Shown: positions 35,322 through 47,011, numbered from the stretch's first letter. The stretch: 64,000 bases of DNA from Armigeres subalbatus (GCF_024139115.2 NC_085141.1:216789783-216853782), one strand, 5' to 3'. Notes: a model not told the origin generated them from the sequence alone. A program made the numbers and translations.

Positions 35322-35665
35322 AGTTCGACATAGTTGTTTCATAAGGGCCGAAGTCGCAAATGTAAACAAATCGAGTTTATGTCATAGATCGAACCTCCTG
35401 GAAATGTACTATATGTAGCATATTCAAAATGGTACAAAATGTTTTTTTTGCTGACAGAAAAATACAGAAGGGCGATATTACATTTCCGTTGGAATTTTTT
35501 TTTTCTTGGTGCGATTGCGCCCCGTTTTCTCCATGGCAGCAGCAAAACGGCTAAACTGTGTTTCATTTTTGCATTACACTGCTAAAAAAGTTTACACACA
35601 AAAGACTTTGAAGTATGCTCTTTTGACTATAAAGTATTCAATTATGACTTCAATGTACGCTCTTT

Positions 35666-36094
35666 CGTGGGAGAATGGGACTACACATAAAATGCAATAA
35701 ATATTATGCACAATTATGACTATCTTTTATTCACAAATGATTAACATTTCTAGATTGCTTTGAGAATAGATCGTATGTGCAAAAGAGAGATTCTCTTTGA
35801 TCTCGCTCTCTTTCGCTAATATGTCGGCTAGTTTTGCATGTTTTGCTCCATTTCTACTTCAGCATGATAGACAAAGCTATTGTCTTTGGATATCTGCCAA
35901 GAAATTCGAAGTAAACTTTTGCATAGTTTCGTAATAATCGAAAGCGAAAAGATCCAAAGAGAGACTCTCTTTTGCACATACGACCTATTTTCAAAGCACT
36001 CTAGATTTATGCATAAAAACAGGAAAAGTGTGTAAATCTTATCCTTTTTATGCATCAAATTTTACTCCTTTTGTGGGTAGTCCCATTCTCCCGC
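35666..36094. mobile_element. Fold-back element with GGGAGAATGGGACTAC ends
   Basis: CGTGGGAGAATGGGACTAC and its inverse GTAGTCCCATTCTCCCGC form the ends. An inner pair, TCGTATGTGCAAAAGAGAG and its inverse near 35970, gives a second stem. Confidence 0.7.
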
Positions 36095-36609
36095 AAAATA
36101 GTGTATTTCTGCCGAAAAGAGCATACTTTCAGCTGTGCGTGTATGACACTTCGTTCTTGCATCAAAAACAGATGTGAGCAAAAGGGCTAAACGGTACATT
36201 GAAAACACAACGGGGCGATGCAAACAGGCGATATTGACAAATAGGTTGACAGCCGAGCGTGGAATTTGGGCGAAAAGGATGTTGTGAAAAACATTATGGC
36301 GCATTTCTGAAGGGCGCAAGTGTACACTGTTAGAAAAAAAGGACGACTAGTTCTTCAATCAGATTTTCAAATCGAAATCAATCCTTAGCGAATTTTGTTT
36401 ATTTGTTTATTTGTTTGTTATAGATCAACAGACTCCATTTAGCCCCAATGATCTCATCACCTAATTACTAATTACACTCACAGTATGCATAATTACATAA
36501 ATACGGAATACGGAAAGAGCTACTTTCAAAACAATCTAATAATACTAACAAAATATAACAGAATTATCATCGACATTTGCATAAGACATTTACTAGATTT
36601 GCACATTTC

Positions 36610-37376
36610 TTACGGTTCCCAGTATAGTGGCTCACGACTCGGCTCATCACATACGAATTCCCTAAACATCAATCCAGCGGGCCACGTCGTTTCCAAAAGA
36701 GCTTTTGCTTTGTACTGCATGTCGAATCCTACTTTGAATGAAACATAACGAAGATCTTCAAAATTACTCCATTGAGGAACAAGTCTCGTCACATCAGGTG
36801 GATCGCTTAGATTCAGCGTTTCGATAACCATTTTCCGTATATCGTCACAGGACACATGTTTTGCTATTCGCGTGAAGAAAATCCAGAACGTTTGGCTGCG
36901 GAAGGGCGAAGCTTTATGTGCATTTCTCCCCACATGTAGATGATTGCGATTTAAAGATGATATATTCCTAACGTTCGATTTGCTGCGAGGCGTAGATGTA
37001 GAAGGCATTATTCTATTTTCCTCACCGGTCTTAGGGGGTCGATTTATGACTAATTGCTTTATGTCAGAAATACATTCTTTTACTTCAGATAGCTCCACTT
37101 GTAGTTGTTGTACTGTTAGTTCCAAGTTGTTTTCTGTACTTGTAGCTTGCTTCTCGTCGTTCAATCCGTTTTGAACCTTATGGTGGCTGAATGTAGGTAT
37201 AGGCATTCGTCGCATATCCAAAATAAGTTGTCGCTCTCCAAACATCTTTGTAGATCGTAAGCATTCATTGAAGTGCATTCCAAATGGTACTTTCTCGAAT
37301 GGCAACAATCGCATTTTATTTGTTCGTCCGATGCGAAGAGAGGTAGCCTGCATTTCGCACATCCCGAGTAGGTCAT
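36610..37376 (-). pseudogene. Orphan ORF1-like protein with a PHD-type zinc finger
   Basis: The first frame (37376-37161) is a C4HC3 PHD-like finger: CAKC, IKCDCC, YHLEC, then WICDEC. Homology then passes to a second frame (to 36610) by a one-base shift at about 37165-37200. That frame has a coiled-coil-like stretch (ENNLELTVQQLQVELSEVKE) and ends in RLVPQWSNFEDLRYVSFKV with a WPAGLMFREF terminus, which looks like the nucleic-acid-binding C-terminus of retrotransposon ORF1 proteins. No reverse transcriptase follows on the minus strand. It is either an isolated ORF1 of a non-LTR element or a host gene derived from one; the shift favours decay. Confidence 0.6.
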
Positions 37377-38193
37377 TGTCGGGCAAGTTTGATAGCTCCG
37401 AAAAAAAAAAACAGCAAGAGCGGCTTCACAACAATAACAATGGACGTTTTGTAGATCACTTCCCGAATAGAATGAAATTATACCACTATTTTTCTGGTTA
37501 TCGTTATTTGATTATAAAGAATTGTTATTGAAGTTTTAATGGAATCATTAAAAATATCGAACGATAATTATACCAAGAATCATATATACGATATCGTCTA
37601 CAATAGTTTGATTTTGGACGATACACTGAACGGGTCGTTAAGTATCGTTACCATTCAATAAGAGCAATTTTTCCATATATTTTTGTTAAGCGATTTTACC
37701 AGATATCGTTAGTTTATCATCGTTTTTTGACTTGTGATGATTTGGATTATAATTGTATTCAACGTAGATGATCGATAGTATGCTTTGTGCTTAATTCAAA
37801 TTGAAAGGTGTATAATAAGCATTCAATTATACAATAACCGAATTACAGTACGTATAATATTATTTCACGAAATACGATACATAATATGATAGTTAAAGAA
37901 TAGTATGATTCATGCTATGATTTAAATAACATTTTTGTGTTTTTTCAGTTTATGATAAAATAATTGAACACAAAACAAGTTTTCATCATATTTTATTTAT
38001 TATCTTATATAATTATTAAAAAGTTTTCCTAATTTATTAAAAAATATCAACGGTTTTTTTAAATTGCCTAATGATAATAAATTGCCTAATAAAATGATTA
38101 TGGCTTGATAAATCATTGCTTTCAAAGTTAAAATTGCTTGTATAATTGCTTCTTCAAATTTTCACAATTATATCTTAGAACAACAAAAACTAC

Positions 38194-38846
38194 CTCTGGA
38201 ATGATTTTTGTTTGGTGCTGAATCTTTGCCCATGTCCAGAGGATCTGCTTTTTCCGGTGGTGCTGCATTCCTGTTCCTATAAAAGAAGACAAAAAAAAAA
38301 TGAATGTCTGTAATATATATATGGAGTTTTGAGCATCATTCATTTTCTGACTTCTTGATAATAGCAAGCCATTCTGCTTGCGAATGGTTATCTGAGATTT
38401 TTTAAATAAGAAAAATCGCCGTTTCTCTCCATTTTTTATCTGTTTCAATAGGTTTAAAGCCCAGCTACAATGGTGAGCGCAGCGGCGCGTTTTGACAGAA
38501 TATACATAGGTTAACTGTAAAAACCCGACGCTGTGCTTAACATTGTAGCTGGGCCTTTAGGCGATTCTTGGACTTAAATATAATCTCATTCTCGGGTTCT
38601 TTGCCAAAAATCACATAAATGAAAAAAAAAATGATTGAAACAATATAGAAAATGTTGTCAATCAAAAATATAAAATGATTTAACGAATACAAAAATTTGA
38701 TGTGAAAGGTTATCGGATCGATTGTGAGTCATATAGATTCAATGTGGTTTATCATAGACTTCTTACCTTCACAAACGTTCCGCGGTTCAGCCGAATCCGA
38801 TAATGAAATAGCGTACTTATTTTCATCTTAGGAGGTATACGTATTT
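38194..38846 (-). other. Two candidate small exons with matching phase
   Basis: Exon A (38846-38767) follows TTCATTTTCAG and ends AAG/GTAAGA. It holds ATG at 38826 and reads MKISTLFHYRIRLNRGTFVK. Exon B (38276-38194) follows CTTTTATAG and ends CAGAG/GTAG, and continues in frame with EQECSTTGKSRSSGHGQRF. No upstream or downstream exon or known protein could be assigned, so chance splice sites are quite possible. A MITE sits in the intervening 490 bp. Confidence 0.2.
38456..38558. mobile_element. 103-bp MITE with CCCAGCTACAATG ends
   Basis: AAAGCCCAGCTACAATG and CATTGTAGCTGGGCCTTT are inverted ends with one extra base on the right. The middle holds GCGCAGCGGCGCG. Confidence 0.75.
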
Positions 38847-39788
38847 CTGAAAATGAACAATATTTATGTTAGTTTTCTACGTCGTATAATATAGAGTCCA
38901 CTTACATGTATTCTAAACCAATTTATTTTTGATTTTAGAATGCAATACATATTGCATTTTATTCACATTGCTGCCGAAAAAAATAAATGGCAGTTGGCCC
39001 GAACAACATTTGCCGAAAGAAATTGTCACAATTACACTGAAAATGAAAACACCTTATTTCTGTGTTGGTGAAAAGCTAGCTAAATTATTTATGGTAAGAT
39101 ACGTTTAGAATAAAATGATATCAGGTAATCCTTACTACACCATGTATAATCTGTGAATTATTGTATATGATCGAGTCGTTATTTTTGTTAATCATAAAAT
39201 TGCACATATATCATATACGTTATGATGATTACAAGCGGAATGGCAAACTAATAATATCAACTATTCGGCGTACAATTTATTTCTATTCGGGTTGTAGCAA
39301 GCAAAATCAAAATACGATTTTTAAGCGAACACCGTTCCGAATTCTAAACATTCATATTTGTGTCTAATCAACAATAAATGTTCTTCGATCAACATGCACT
39401 TTAATCGTTTTTCACGGCGCAAAACACATTACATACTATGATATCAACGCAGCGGCTAATTGACTATATGCACTTGACGTTAACACGACACAACAATCTA
39501 CTGGATCTTTCTAAAACATGTTCTACATACTTTTTTCTAGAGAAGAACTAAGCCTCCGTTCTTCTCTTTTATTTATATGTGGCTTCAATGATTAGATATT
39601 GATGTATTTCATGCATACTATTAACATTTAAAATACTATCTACTTTTCGAATTATAATTGAAAACATGTCATGGAACATTCGAACCCATTTTTCTCCATT
39701 CGAGTTCATTGCGACATTGGCCCTTATGAAACAACTGTGTCGAGTTCTCCGCAGATCAAGCTGATATCTCAAAGGCCTTTTATCATGA

Positions 39789-42397
39789 GTTACTATATAC
39801 ACGGAGACAAATGCCTTTAGTTTGAAACAACCATCACGGAGAATAAAAATAAGTAACTTCAACCAAAATAAAGGTTACTTCAAACAAATTCTTAGGTTGA
39901 TTTGGGCACAAACAAATTTTAGTTTGCTTCAACCAAGTATATTGGTAAAAACAAACCATAATTACATGTTGTTGTTTTTCTGTTATGTATTTCAATTCAA
40001 CCAAAATATAGTTTGAATCGACCATAATTTTAGTTGATTCGTTTGACAGTTCATACTACAAACAACACCGTTGGTTGTTTCAAACTAGTAAAAGTAGTAT
40101 GAAACAACCATAATTTAGTTTGAATTAAACTAATTTATTGTTTGGAACAAGCAAAACAACAGTTTATTTCAAACTAATATAATTACTGCTTGTTTTTCTT
40201 CTTTCTGTTTTATGAAATGTTTTCAAAAGAAATTCAGTTCTTTACAGTTTTATTCTATCTCATCGATTTATTTTATTGAATAATGTATAAGCATTTTACT
40301 CGTAAGACCAGCATTTTTACCAAGGAATAACAATTAACAGCGCGCTGTCTTCCGGAAAATCCATAACCATGCGGCTATCGTCTTCCGGCAAATCCATAAC
40401 CAAGCCGATCGTCGTTGAATTTTCGGTGCCCGGCAACTAGTTGGACTGTGCGGTGATGTTTCAACGGCGACGCGTTGATAATGGCTGGCATTGATGAAGT
40501 TTCTTGTCGCCTTCGATGGCATTATGGTTATTCGACGCATAATGGTTCCAGTTTAGTGTAGATATTTTCTTTTAGAATGCTGCAAGCTTTGACTGCGCTA
40601 AATCGCAAGTAGTCCAGGAGCGGAATAACTAAAAACTCGGCTAAACATGGCGAATGCGTACCAGATACAGCTGCAGCTGACTGAAGTGAAATCTAGTTTT
40701 GAACAGATTTTCCTGCAATTATAAAGTTTAAGGAATGCATTATTTTTAATCTTCTTTAATGTAATAATATACTTTACCTGATTATGTGTTTCAATAATTG
40801 AAAATAAATCTCTTGGTCCGTGTAGTTGATTACAGTGCGGTGTTCTAATGTGTTGCATTGTGTAGCAAATTTGTTGGTTGCAACAATCCATGTTTTGTTT
40901 GAAACAATGTAACATTTTGTTAAAAACAACTTTTTTTTTGTTTGAAATAAACAAAGATTAGCCGTATTCAAACTAATTTTGCAGTTTGTTATTAACTACA
41001 AAAAGTGTCTGTTTCAACCAAAACCAAGGTTTTAAAACAAACAAAAATTAGTTTAAAACAGCCATAATGTGTGTTTGTTATTCAACCATACATATGGTTG
41101 TTTCAAACTAAAGGCATTTGTCTCCGTGTATGTATGGTTGAATAACAAACACACATTATGGCTGTTTTAAACTAATTTTTGTTTGTTTTAAAACCTTGGT
41201 TTTGGTTGAAACAGACACTTTTTGTAGTTAATAACAAACTGACAATTAGTTTGAATACGGCTAATCTTTGTTTATTTCAAACAAAAAAAAAGTTGTTTTT
41301 AACAAAATGTTACATTGTTTCGACAAAACATGGATTGCAACCAACAATTTGCTACACAATGCAACATTAGAACACCGCACTGTAATCAATCAAGACCAAG
41401 AGATTTATTTTTCAATTATTGAAACACATAATCAGGTAAAGTATATTATTACATTAAAGAAGATTAAAAATAATGCATTCCTTAAACTTTATAATTGCAG
41501 GAAAATCTGTTCAAAACTAGATTTCACTTCAGTCAGCTGCAGTTGTATCTGGTACGCATTCGCCATGTTTAGCCGAGTTTTTAGTTATTCCGCTCCTGGA
41601 CTACTTGCGATTTAGCGCAGTCAAAGCTTGTAGCATTCTAAAAGAAAATATCTACACTAAACTGGAACCATTATGCGTCGAATGGAAACCAACCTGCCAT
41701 CCGAAGGCGACAAGAAACTTCATCAATGCCAGTCATTATCAACGCGTCGCCGTTGAAACATCACCGCACTGATCCAACTAGGTTGCCGGGCACCGAAAAT
41801 TCAACGACGATCGGCTTGGTTATGGATTTGCAGGAAGACGATAGCCGCATGGTTATGGATTTTCCGGAAGACAGCGCGCTGTTAATTGTATTATTCCTTG
41901 GTAAAAATGCTGGTCTTACGAGTAAAATGCTTATACATTATTCAATAAAATAAATCGATGAGATAGAATAAAACTGTAAAGAACTGAATTTCTTTTGAAA
42001 ACATTTCATAAAACAGAAAGAAGAAAAACAAGCAGTAATTATAACAGTTTGAAATAAACTGTTGTTTTGTTTGTTCCAAACAATAAATTAGTTTAATTCA
42101 AACTAAATTATGGTTGTTTCATACTACTTTTACTAGTTTGAAACAACCAACGGTGTTCATGTTTGTAGTATGAACTGTCAAACGAATCAACTAAAATTAT
42201 GGTCGATTCAAACTATATTTTGGTTGAATTGAAATACATAACAGAAAATCAACAACATGTAATTATGGTTTGTTTTTACCAATATACTTGGTTGAAGCAA
42301 ACTAAAATTTGTTTGTGCCCAAATCAACCTAAGAATTTGTTTGAAGTAACCTTTATTTTGGTTGAAGTTACTAATTTTTTTTCTCCGTGTATAGTAA
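39789..42397. repeat. 2.6 kb near-perfect palindrome
   Basis: The left arm 39789-41093 and right arm 41130-42397 are inverted copies with only scattered differences, separated by a 36-bp spacer. The spacer is the exact reverse complement of an extra 36-bp block at 39799-39834 (ACACGGAGACAAATGCC...), so the left half alone (39799-41129) is an element with 36-bp inverted ends. Both arms are dense in GTTTGAAACAACC/GGTTGTTTC words. Mirror frames of about 115 residues (40598-40954 minus, 41268-41615 plus) look non-functional. It lies about 0.6 kb upstream of the TAF7 5' region. Confidence 0.9.
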
Positions 42398-42510
42398 CTA
42401 AAAAATCCAGCGCCTGAGAACGTGCAGAGTTCCATATAAAAAAAGGTTTTTTATGCCCAGTTCTCGACTAGTGATGCGGAAAATAACGGTACTCTTTGTT
42501 TATAACGTTT

Positions 42511-42748
42511 AGGGTAAGACACCCAGAAATCGCCCTCCCCCCAGTTTTCGCCCACCTATTTTAAAATCTTCATTTCTCGTAAAATAGTTGTTGAAAACAG
42601 TCACAGTAAAAGTTTTTCCATACAAGCATCAATCAATTATGAAAAAACTGGACTTTAACTGTTTCCAACAACTAGTTTTCGAGAAATGAAGGTTTTAAAA
42701 TAGGTGGGCGAAAACTGGGGGGAGGGCGATTTCTGGGTGCCTTACCCT
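42511..42748. mobile_element. Fold-back element upstream of TAF7
   Basis: GGGTAAGACACCCAGAAATC and its inverse GATTTCTGGGTGCCTTACCC form the ends, followed by CGCCCTCCCCCC arms. TA flanks on both sides. The arms extend about 75 bp inward. Confidence 0.8.
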
Positions 42749-43110
42749 ATAGGATCAATTTTGGATTTTTCATTCAATGTTTCGAAAAATATGAACGCGC
42801 TGCTTAGACCAAATTGAAGTTTATTCAACATCGATAGTTGCGCTGATAGAGTTGTCAGTTGATTTGTTTGCTCGGGAATCAGAGTTGAGCTCGCGTGTAT
42901 AGTATTTATAGTGCCTTTTCGTCATACAAACTAGAGAAAACAAGAGCTGCGTCAGCACCTGTCAGCATCAGTTTTACAAATATTTAATTATTTTTGTCTT
43001 GAAAACTCAATAAATTGATTAAATAAGGTAAAAATGTTCACTTGCTGTAGTAGTCCTTTGTAGCTAAACAAAAAATCTAATATTGTTTTTTTAGGTATAA
43101 CTGCCTAGCA

Positions 43111-44536
43111 ATGCCGGAAAAACCAGTGAAAGCTGAACCCAAGCGGGATGAGGTTGAATTAGAAACGCAAATGATTATGCGTATGCCCTTGGTAAGTATT
43201 TGTTATTTTTGGGATCATTTTCAACAGCTGAGGTATTCAAATTTGTTTTTCAAAGGAACCAGCCAGAATACTGCGAGAAGCTATCCAAACTGGAGCGAAC
43301 AATCTGAAGGATAGGCTTACTATTCGGCTCGACAATGACCTTCGCTACGGGGAAGTTCGACTTGATCATTGGCTGCTACACGCTAAGGTTGTAGATTTAC
43401 CGACTATCGTGGAAAGTTTGAAAACGATCGACAACAAAAATTTCTACAAAACAGCTGATTTATGCCAACTGGTAAGTTTTTCAGTTTTTTTCTGTAACAA
43501 TACCATTAAACTGGAGTTGTATTGGTCATACTATGGGGACAAATCAATCTTTCGGTTTTAATAATTATGTTTGCTTCACAACAATTTAGATGATCTGTAA
43601 GGAGGAGCCTGATCAACCTTCAGCAGAAGAAGAATCCCCAAATAAGAACAAAAAGAAGGATCCTAACAAGGTCGACAAGAAGTTCCTGTGGCCACATGGC
43701 ATAACACCACCATGTAAAAACGTCCGCAAACGCCGGTTCCGGAAAACCCTGAAGAAAAAGTATGTGGAAGCTCCGGAAATCGAGAAAGAAGTGAAGCGGT
43801 TGCTTCGAGTAGACAATGAAGCAGTCAACGTAAAGTGGGAACTCATTACTGAGGATGAGGATCCGAACAAATCAATATCGGATTCGAAACACGATGGTAA
43901 TGCTCCCAATAAAAGTCCCACCAAGGGTAACAAGAAAAGCCACGCCAACAAGGATGTTGGTGAACACGATATTTTTGGTGAGGAGGTGTCAGATTCGGAC
44001 GAGGATGAAAATCCGATTAATAAAAACATCGATATCGACGAGAGCAGCCGACTCTCGGCCGAGGCGGAAGATAGTCGACTGTCCGATTCTAGCTCTTATA
44101 TGGGAACGCAATCCTCGGATCGCAATGCTGTCACCGAGTTCAGCAAGGGTATGTTCAGCAACATCAGCGCAAGTGGTGGTTCACGCTCGCGGAAGAACGA
44201 TTCGCTACTGGGATCAAAATATGAAGACAACTCTCGTTTAGATTCGGACAATGAATCGACCGATTTTATGGCGTCATCGAAAGATTCGCTGAGTAACCGA
44301 ATGTATGAACTGCGTCGCCAGTTGAGTGACTTGAAATCGCAAAGAATTCAGAAGGAACAGGAAATTCGAACAATCGAAAATCAAACGCTGCGCCAGCGCT
44401 TGCAGGATAATTTGGACAGTTTGTTGAGTCAAATTGTAGAAAAAGAAATGGAGGTATGACAACATAATTTTTCAGAACTGAACATTAGGACTCACTTATT
44501 TTTATTTTTCAGATTCAATATTTGGAACAGCAGTAG
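43111..44536 (+). CDS. TAF7: Transcription initiation factor TFIID subunit 7
   Basis: Coding exons 43111-43191, 43256-43471, 43590-44453 and 44513-44536 join in phase to give 394 residues. TAF7 is a core TFIID subunit that contacts TAF1 and restrains its acetyltransferase activity in the nucleus. The conserved TAFII55 N-terminal domain is clear: [47 protein letters not shown] and DLCQLMICKEEP, then [19 protein letters not shown] at about residue 130. The second half is acidic and Ser-rich, and the end is a coiled coil ([20 protein letters not shown]) as in other TAF7 proteins. An untranslated first exon probably ends at 43027 (AAATAAG/GTAAAA), with the acceptor TTTTTTTAG at 43086-43094. The ATG at 43111 opens the conserved sequence. 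AATAAA follows at 44580. Confidence 0.95.
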
Positions 44537-44579
44537 ATTGAAATATAAACAATTAAATAATCGATTTGAGATATTGAAA

Positions 44580-44585
44580 AATAAA
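44580..44585 (+). terminator. TAF7 polyadenylation signal
   Basis: AATAAA lies 44 bp after the TAF7 stop. Expected cleavage at about 44600-44610 lies within the 3' end of the convergent ASNSD1 transcript. Confidence 0.6.
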
Positions 44586-44610
44586 TACAAGCTGCATATC
44601 AGTTTAAAGA

Positions 44611-44616
44611 TTTATT
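44611..44616 (-). terminator. ASNSD1 polyadenylation signal
   Basis: TTTATT on the plus strand is AATAAA on the minus strand, 31 bp beyond the ASNSD1 stop codon. Confidence 0.6.
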
Positions 44617-44646
44617 TTAAATACGTATCACGACCTTGAAATGTCA

Positions 44647-47011
44647 TCAAGAGCTAAGAAAGCTAGAACTATCGTTGGCATTCTGCTTCCTGTCAGCTAT
44701 TCTGGAACCAAATTGTAACGCACGTTTGCGAAGTTTGCAAGACTGTCGTAGTCCTAGCTTATATGCGCATAATCTGAGGGTGAGTTTATCACCAATGCCT
44801 TCACCCAGTGGATGATAACATCTTTGGTCAGCATTCAAACTTCGTACTATCGAGATGAAGTCTTCCTGCAGGTAGGGCGTCCGCGGAGTGACGCCATGAT
44901 CTCCTATAATTCTATCGTCTCTTGCAAGATTTCTACTAGGCAGTCGATCCCAATCCAACTCTAGTTCAGCCATTAGATTATTAAATCCCGTTAGAATACT
45001 TTCTTCACTCGGTTGGATGGCTTTGACGATGCTCCTATAGAATGCCGCACGGTGTCTCGAATAACCGCCAAACAACTCGTCCGCGCCAGAACCAAGTAGC
45101 ATAACCTAACAGGGCAAATGTATATTTTGTTTAATTAATCTCTACATCTACTTAATTATTTCTGAAACATCTTACCCTACAAAGGCTATTATATTCGCTA
45201 TTGTTCGCCAACCCTCTGCCACGTGATGCAAACCACAATGCTGCTCCCAAAGATTCGTCCAAAACAGATTTTAATGGAAATACTAGATCCGATATCCGAT
45301 TTTTATAGTTTTGCAGTTCCATACGTGTTACATTTATTTCCACGAAGGTCCATTCTCTAGAAATTAATCAAACATATTAGATTACATTTGGTTACTATAT
45401 TTTATAAATGTATGTCCGTTGAGACCAAAGAGAGAAAGTTTATTTACACCAACTGTAAATAATTTAGTACAAAGGATTCATATACTGCCGTTATACGCAT
45501 AGCTGTCCCATGTATATAGGGAATCCCAGCAAAGATGGGACAAATATGCGTATGACGGCAGTATACGTCTGAACCAACCTTGAGTACCTCTTATTGGGGA
45601 AACCTCTAAGATCAGAAAAAAAAGTTTTATTTTTTCTTTGCTATGTCGAGGGATTGCCAACCTAAAAGGGAAGAAGCACCGTGTATGACTTACCGATTCG
45701 GTTTCAGAAGCTGTAATTCCTTCCAACTATTGTGCCCTGTTATCCGATCGGGTACATCCCAGTCAATATCGGTGCTGTTCGCCATATGTTTTTTGTACTC
45801 CGGATTCCCAGGGCGAATGATTTTTTCGAATGCCACATTCAGGAGACATATTGGAATGTGCGCCGGCACAAAGCTGTCGGCTAGTAGCGCCAGAATGGTA
45901 CAATCGATTCCACCAGAGAATAGAATCCCAACTCGAGGATGCTCACAAGATTGTTTGGATGCCATACATGCTTTGCAGTGGTTGGGTGTATTAACCACTC
46001 TTTCGCGGACCGATTCAGTAAGCACATTCAACAAACGATCACACAGATCAGCAATGCAACTGTGGTTGAGTAGATAGTCGAATGTATCAGTCTCTTCTGG
46101 TGTTTGGGTGTTCAATACATGGTGAAAACTGAAAGCATTCTGAAACAAATAGAATGAGTCTATTGAATTAGGTTAAAACATGAGTTCATTAGCCTTATTA
46201 CTACAGGAATCACATCCTTCGTCATCCACGGTAAATATATTAAATCGTCAGTAATGCTCAACGAGTCGATTTCATGATTGTTGGTGTGCTTCCAGGGAAA
46301 TAGATTGAGTTCGATGTCAGTTCCATCCATATCAGCGTAATAAATACCATTTGGTGGAATTTCTACGACCCCTATTGAAGTGTTTCCTATCAAATGAAAA
46401 AAGAAAATCACTGTCAAGGTAATTCCACTAGTGTAAGAATCTTTACATACTACCTAAAACGCTTGTTATTATGAAGCCCTCCTCGGATTGCCCCAACAGA
46501 AGGGAATTTCTGCCAAGACTGTCCCTTGCAAAGTAAATTCTTCGTAGACTTTTGTCCAGCAATATGAGACTAAACGGACCTTTTAATTCTTTAAACACAT
46601 CCGCTAGACTGGCTATATCGAATACCGCAGAAGTAATTCTGTCGAACAACCATTGCGTGTCACTTGCGTTCGTGTTTCCCCGGTCGATGAACAAATCTCC
46701 ATTGAACAATAGTACGAATCTATCAGATTGTATCGGTTGGCGAGTGGTTTCTGAACCCTGTTGCCACAAGATTGAACCATACATTAATATACGATTGTCG
46801 TAAATTATCGACCCGGCATAATCAGGACCTCGGTTGTTCAGTAAATGTTTACATCCTTCCAACTGCAGAATATAAAAATTTGATACGGGTTATTAATGTT
46901 TGAATGACGAAATAAATTATTCAACATTATGTTGTATTTATTTGTACTTACAACTGCTTCGCCAAAATCTGTCGAACTACACTTCGAAACACAACAAAAA
47001 ATTCCACACAT
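44647..47011 (-). CDS. ASNSD1: Asparagine synthetase domain-containing protein 1
   Basis: Exons (minus): 47011-46952, 46862-46454 (or 46451), 46386-46205, 46139-45694, 45356-45176 and 45105-44647. They join in phase to about 578 residues, somewhat shorter than vertebrate ASNSD1. The protein starts MCGIFC, giving the Cys2 expected of an N-terminal-nucleophile glutaminase domain, with [10 protein letters not shown] and FNGDLF following. The synthetase half has the ATP-pyrophosphatase loop [19 protein letters not shown] at about residues 285-303, where the usual SGGxDS is SGGIDC, then the [25 protein letters not shown] and [20 protein letters not shown] blocks typical of the family. The enzyme's substrate is not established. 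The exon 2 donor is ambiguous by 3 nt (two in-frame GT sites). It is convergent with TAF7, with 110 bp between stop codons. Intron 4 holds an 85-bp MITE. Confidence 0.93.
45481..45565. mobile_element. 85-bp MITE, copy 2
   Basis: Same length and nearly the same sequence as 27612-27696, from TATACTGCCG to CGGCAGTATA. It lies in ASNSD1 intron 4 (45357-45693), so it is removed by splicing. Confidence 0.85.

Larger units (their letters stand above)
37390..39788. other. AT-rich intergenic region
   Basis: Mostly AT-rich with no long frame. It contains a MITE at 38456-38558 and two weak exon candidates on the minus strand (38846-38767 and 38276-38194), described separately. Nothing else is supported. 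Confidence 0.5.

Noticed and set aside
40598..41615. Mirror-image frames of about 115 residues in the palindrome arms
   Set aside because: They duplicate because the DNA is palindromic; the sequence consists of repeated GTTTGAAAC words and shows no conserved domain.
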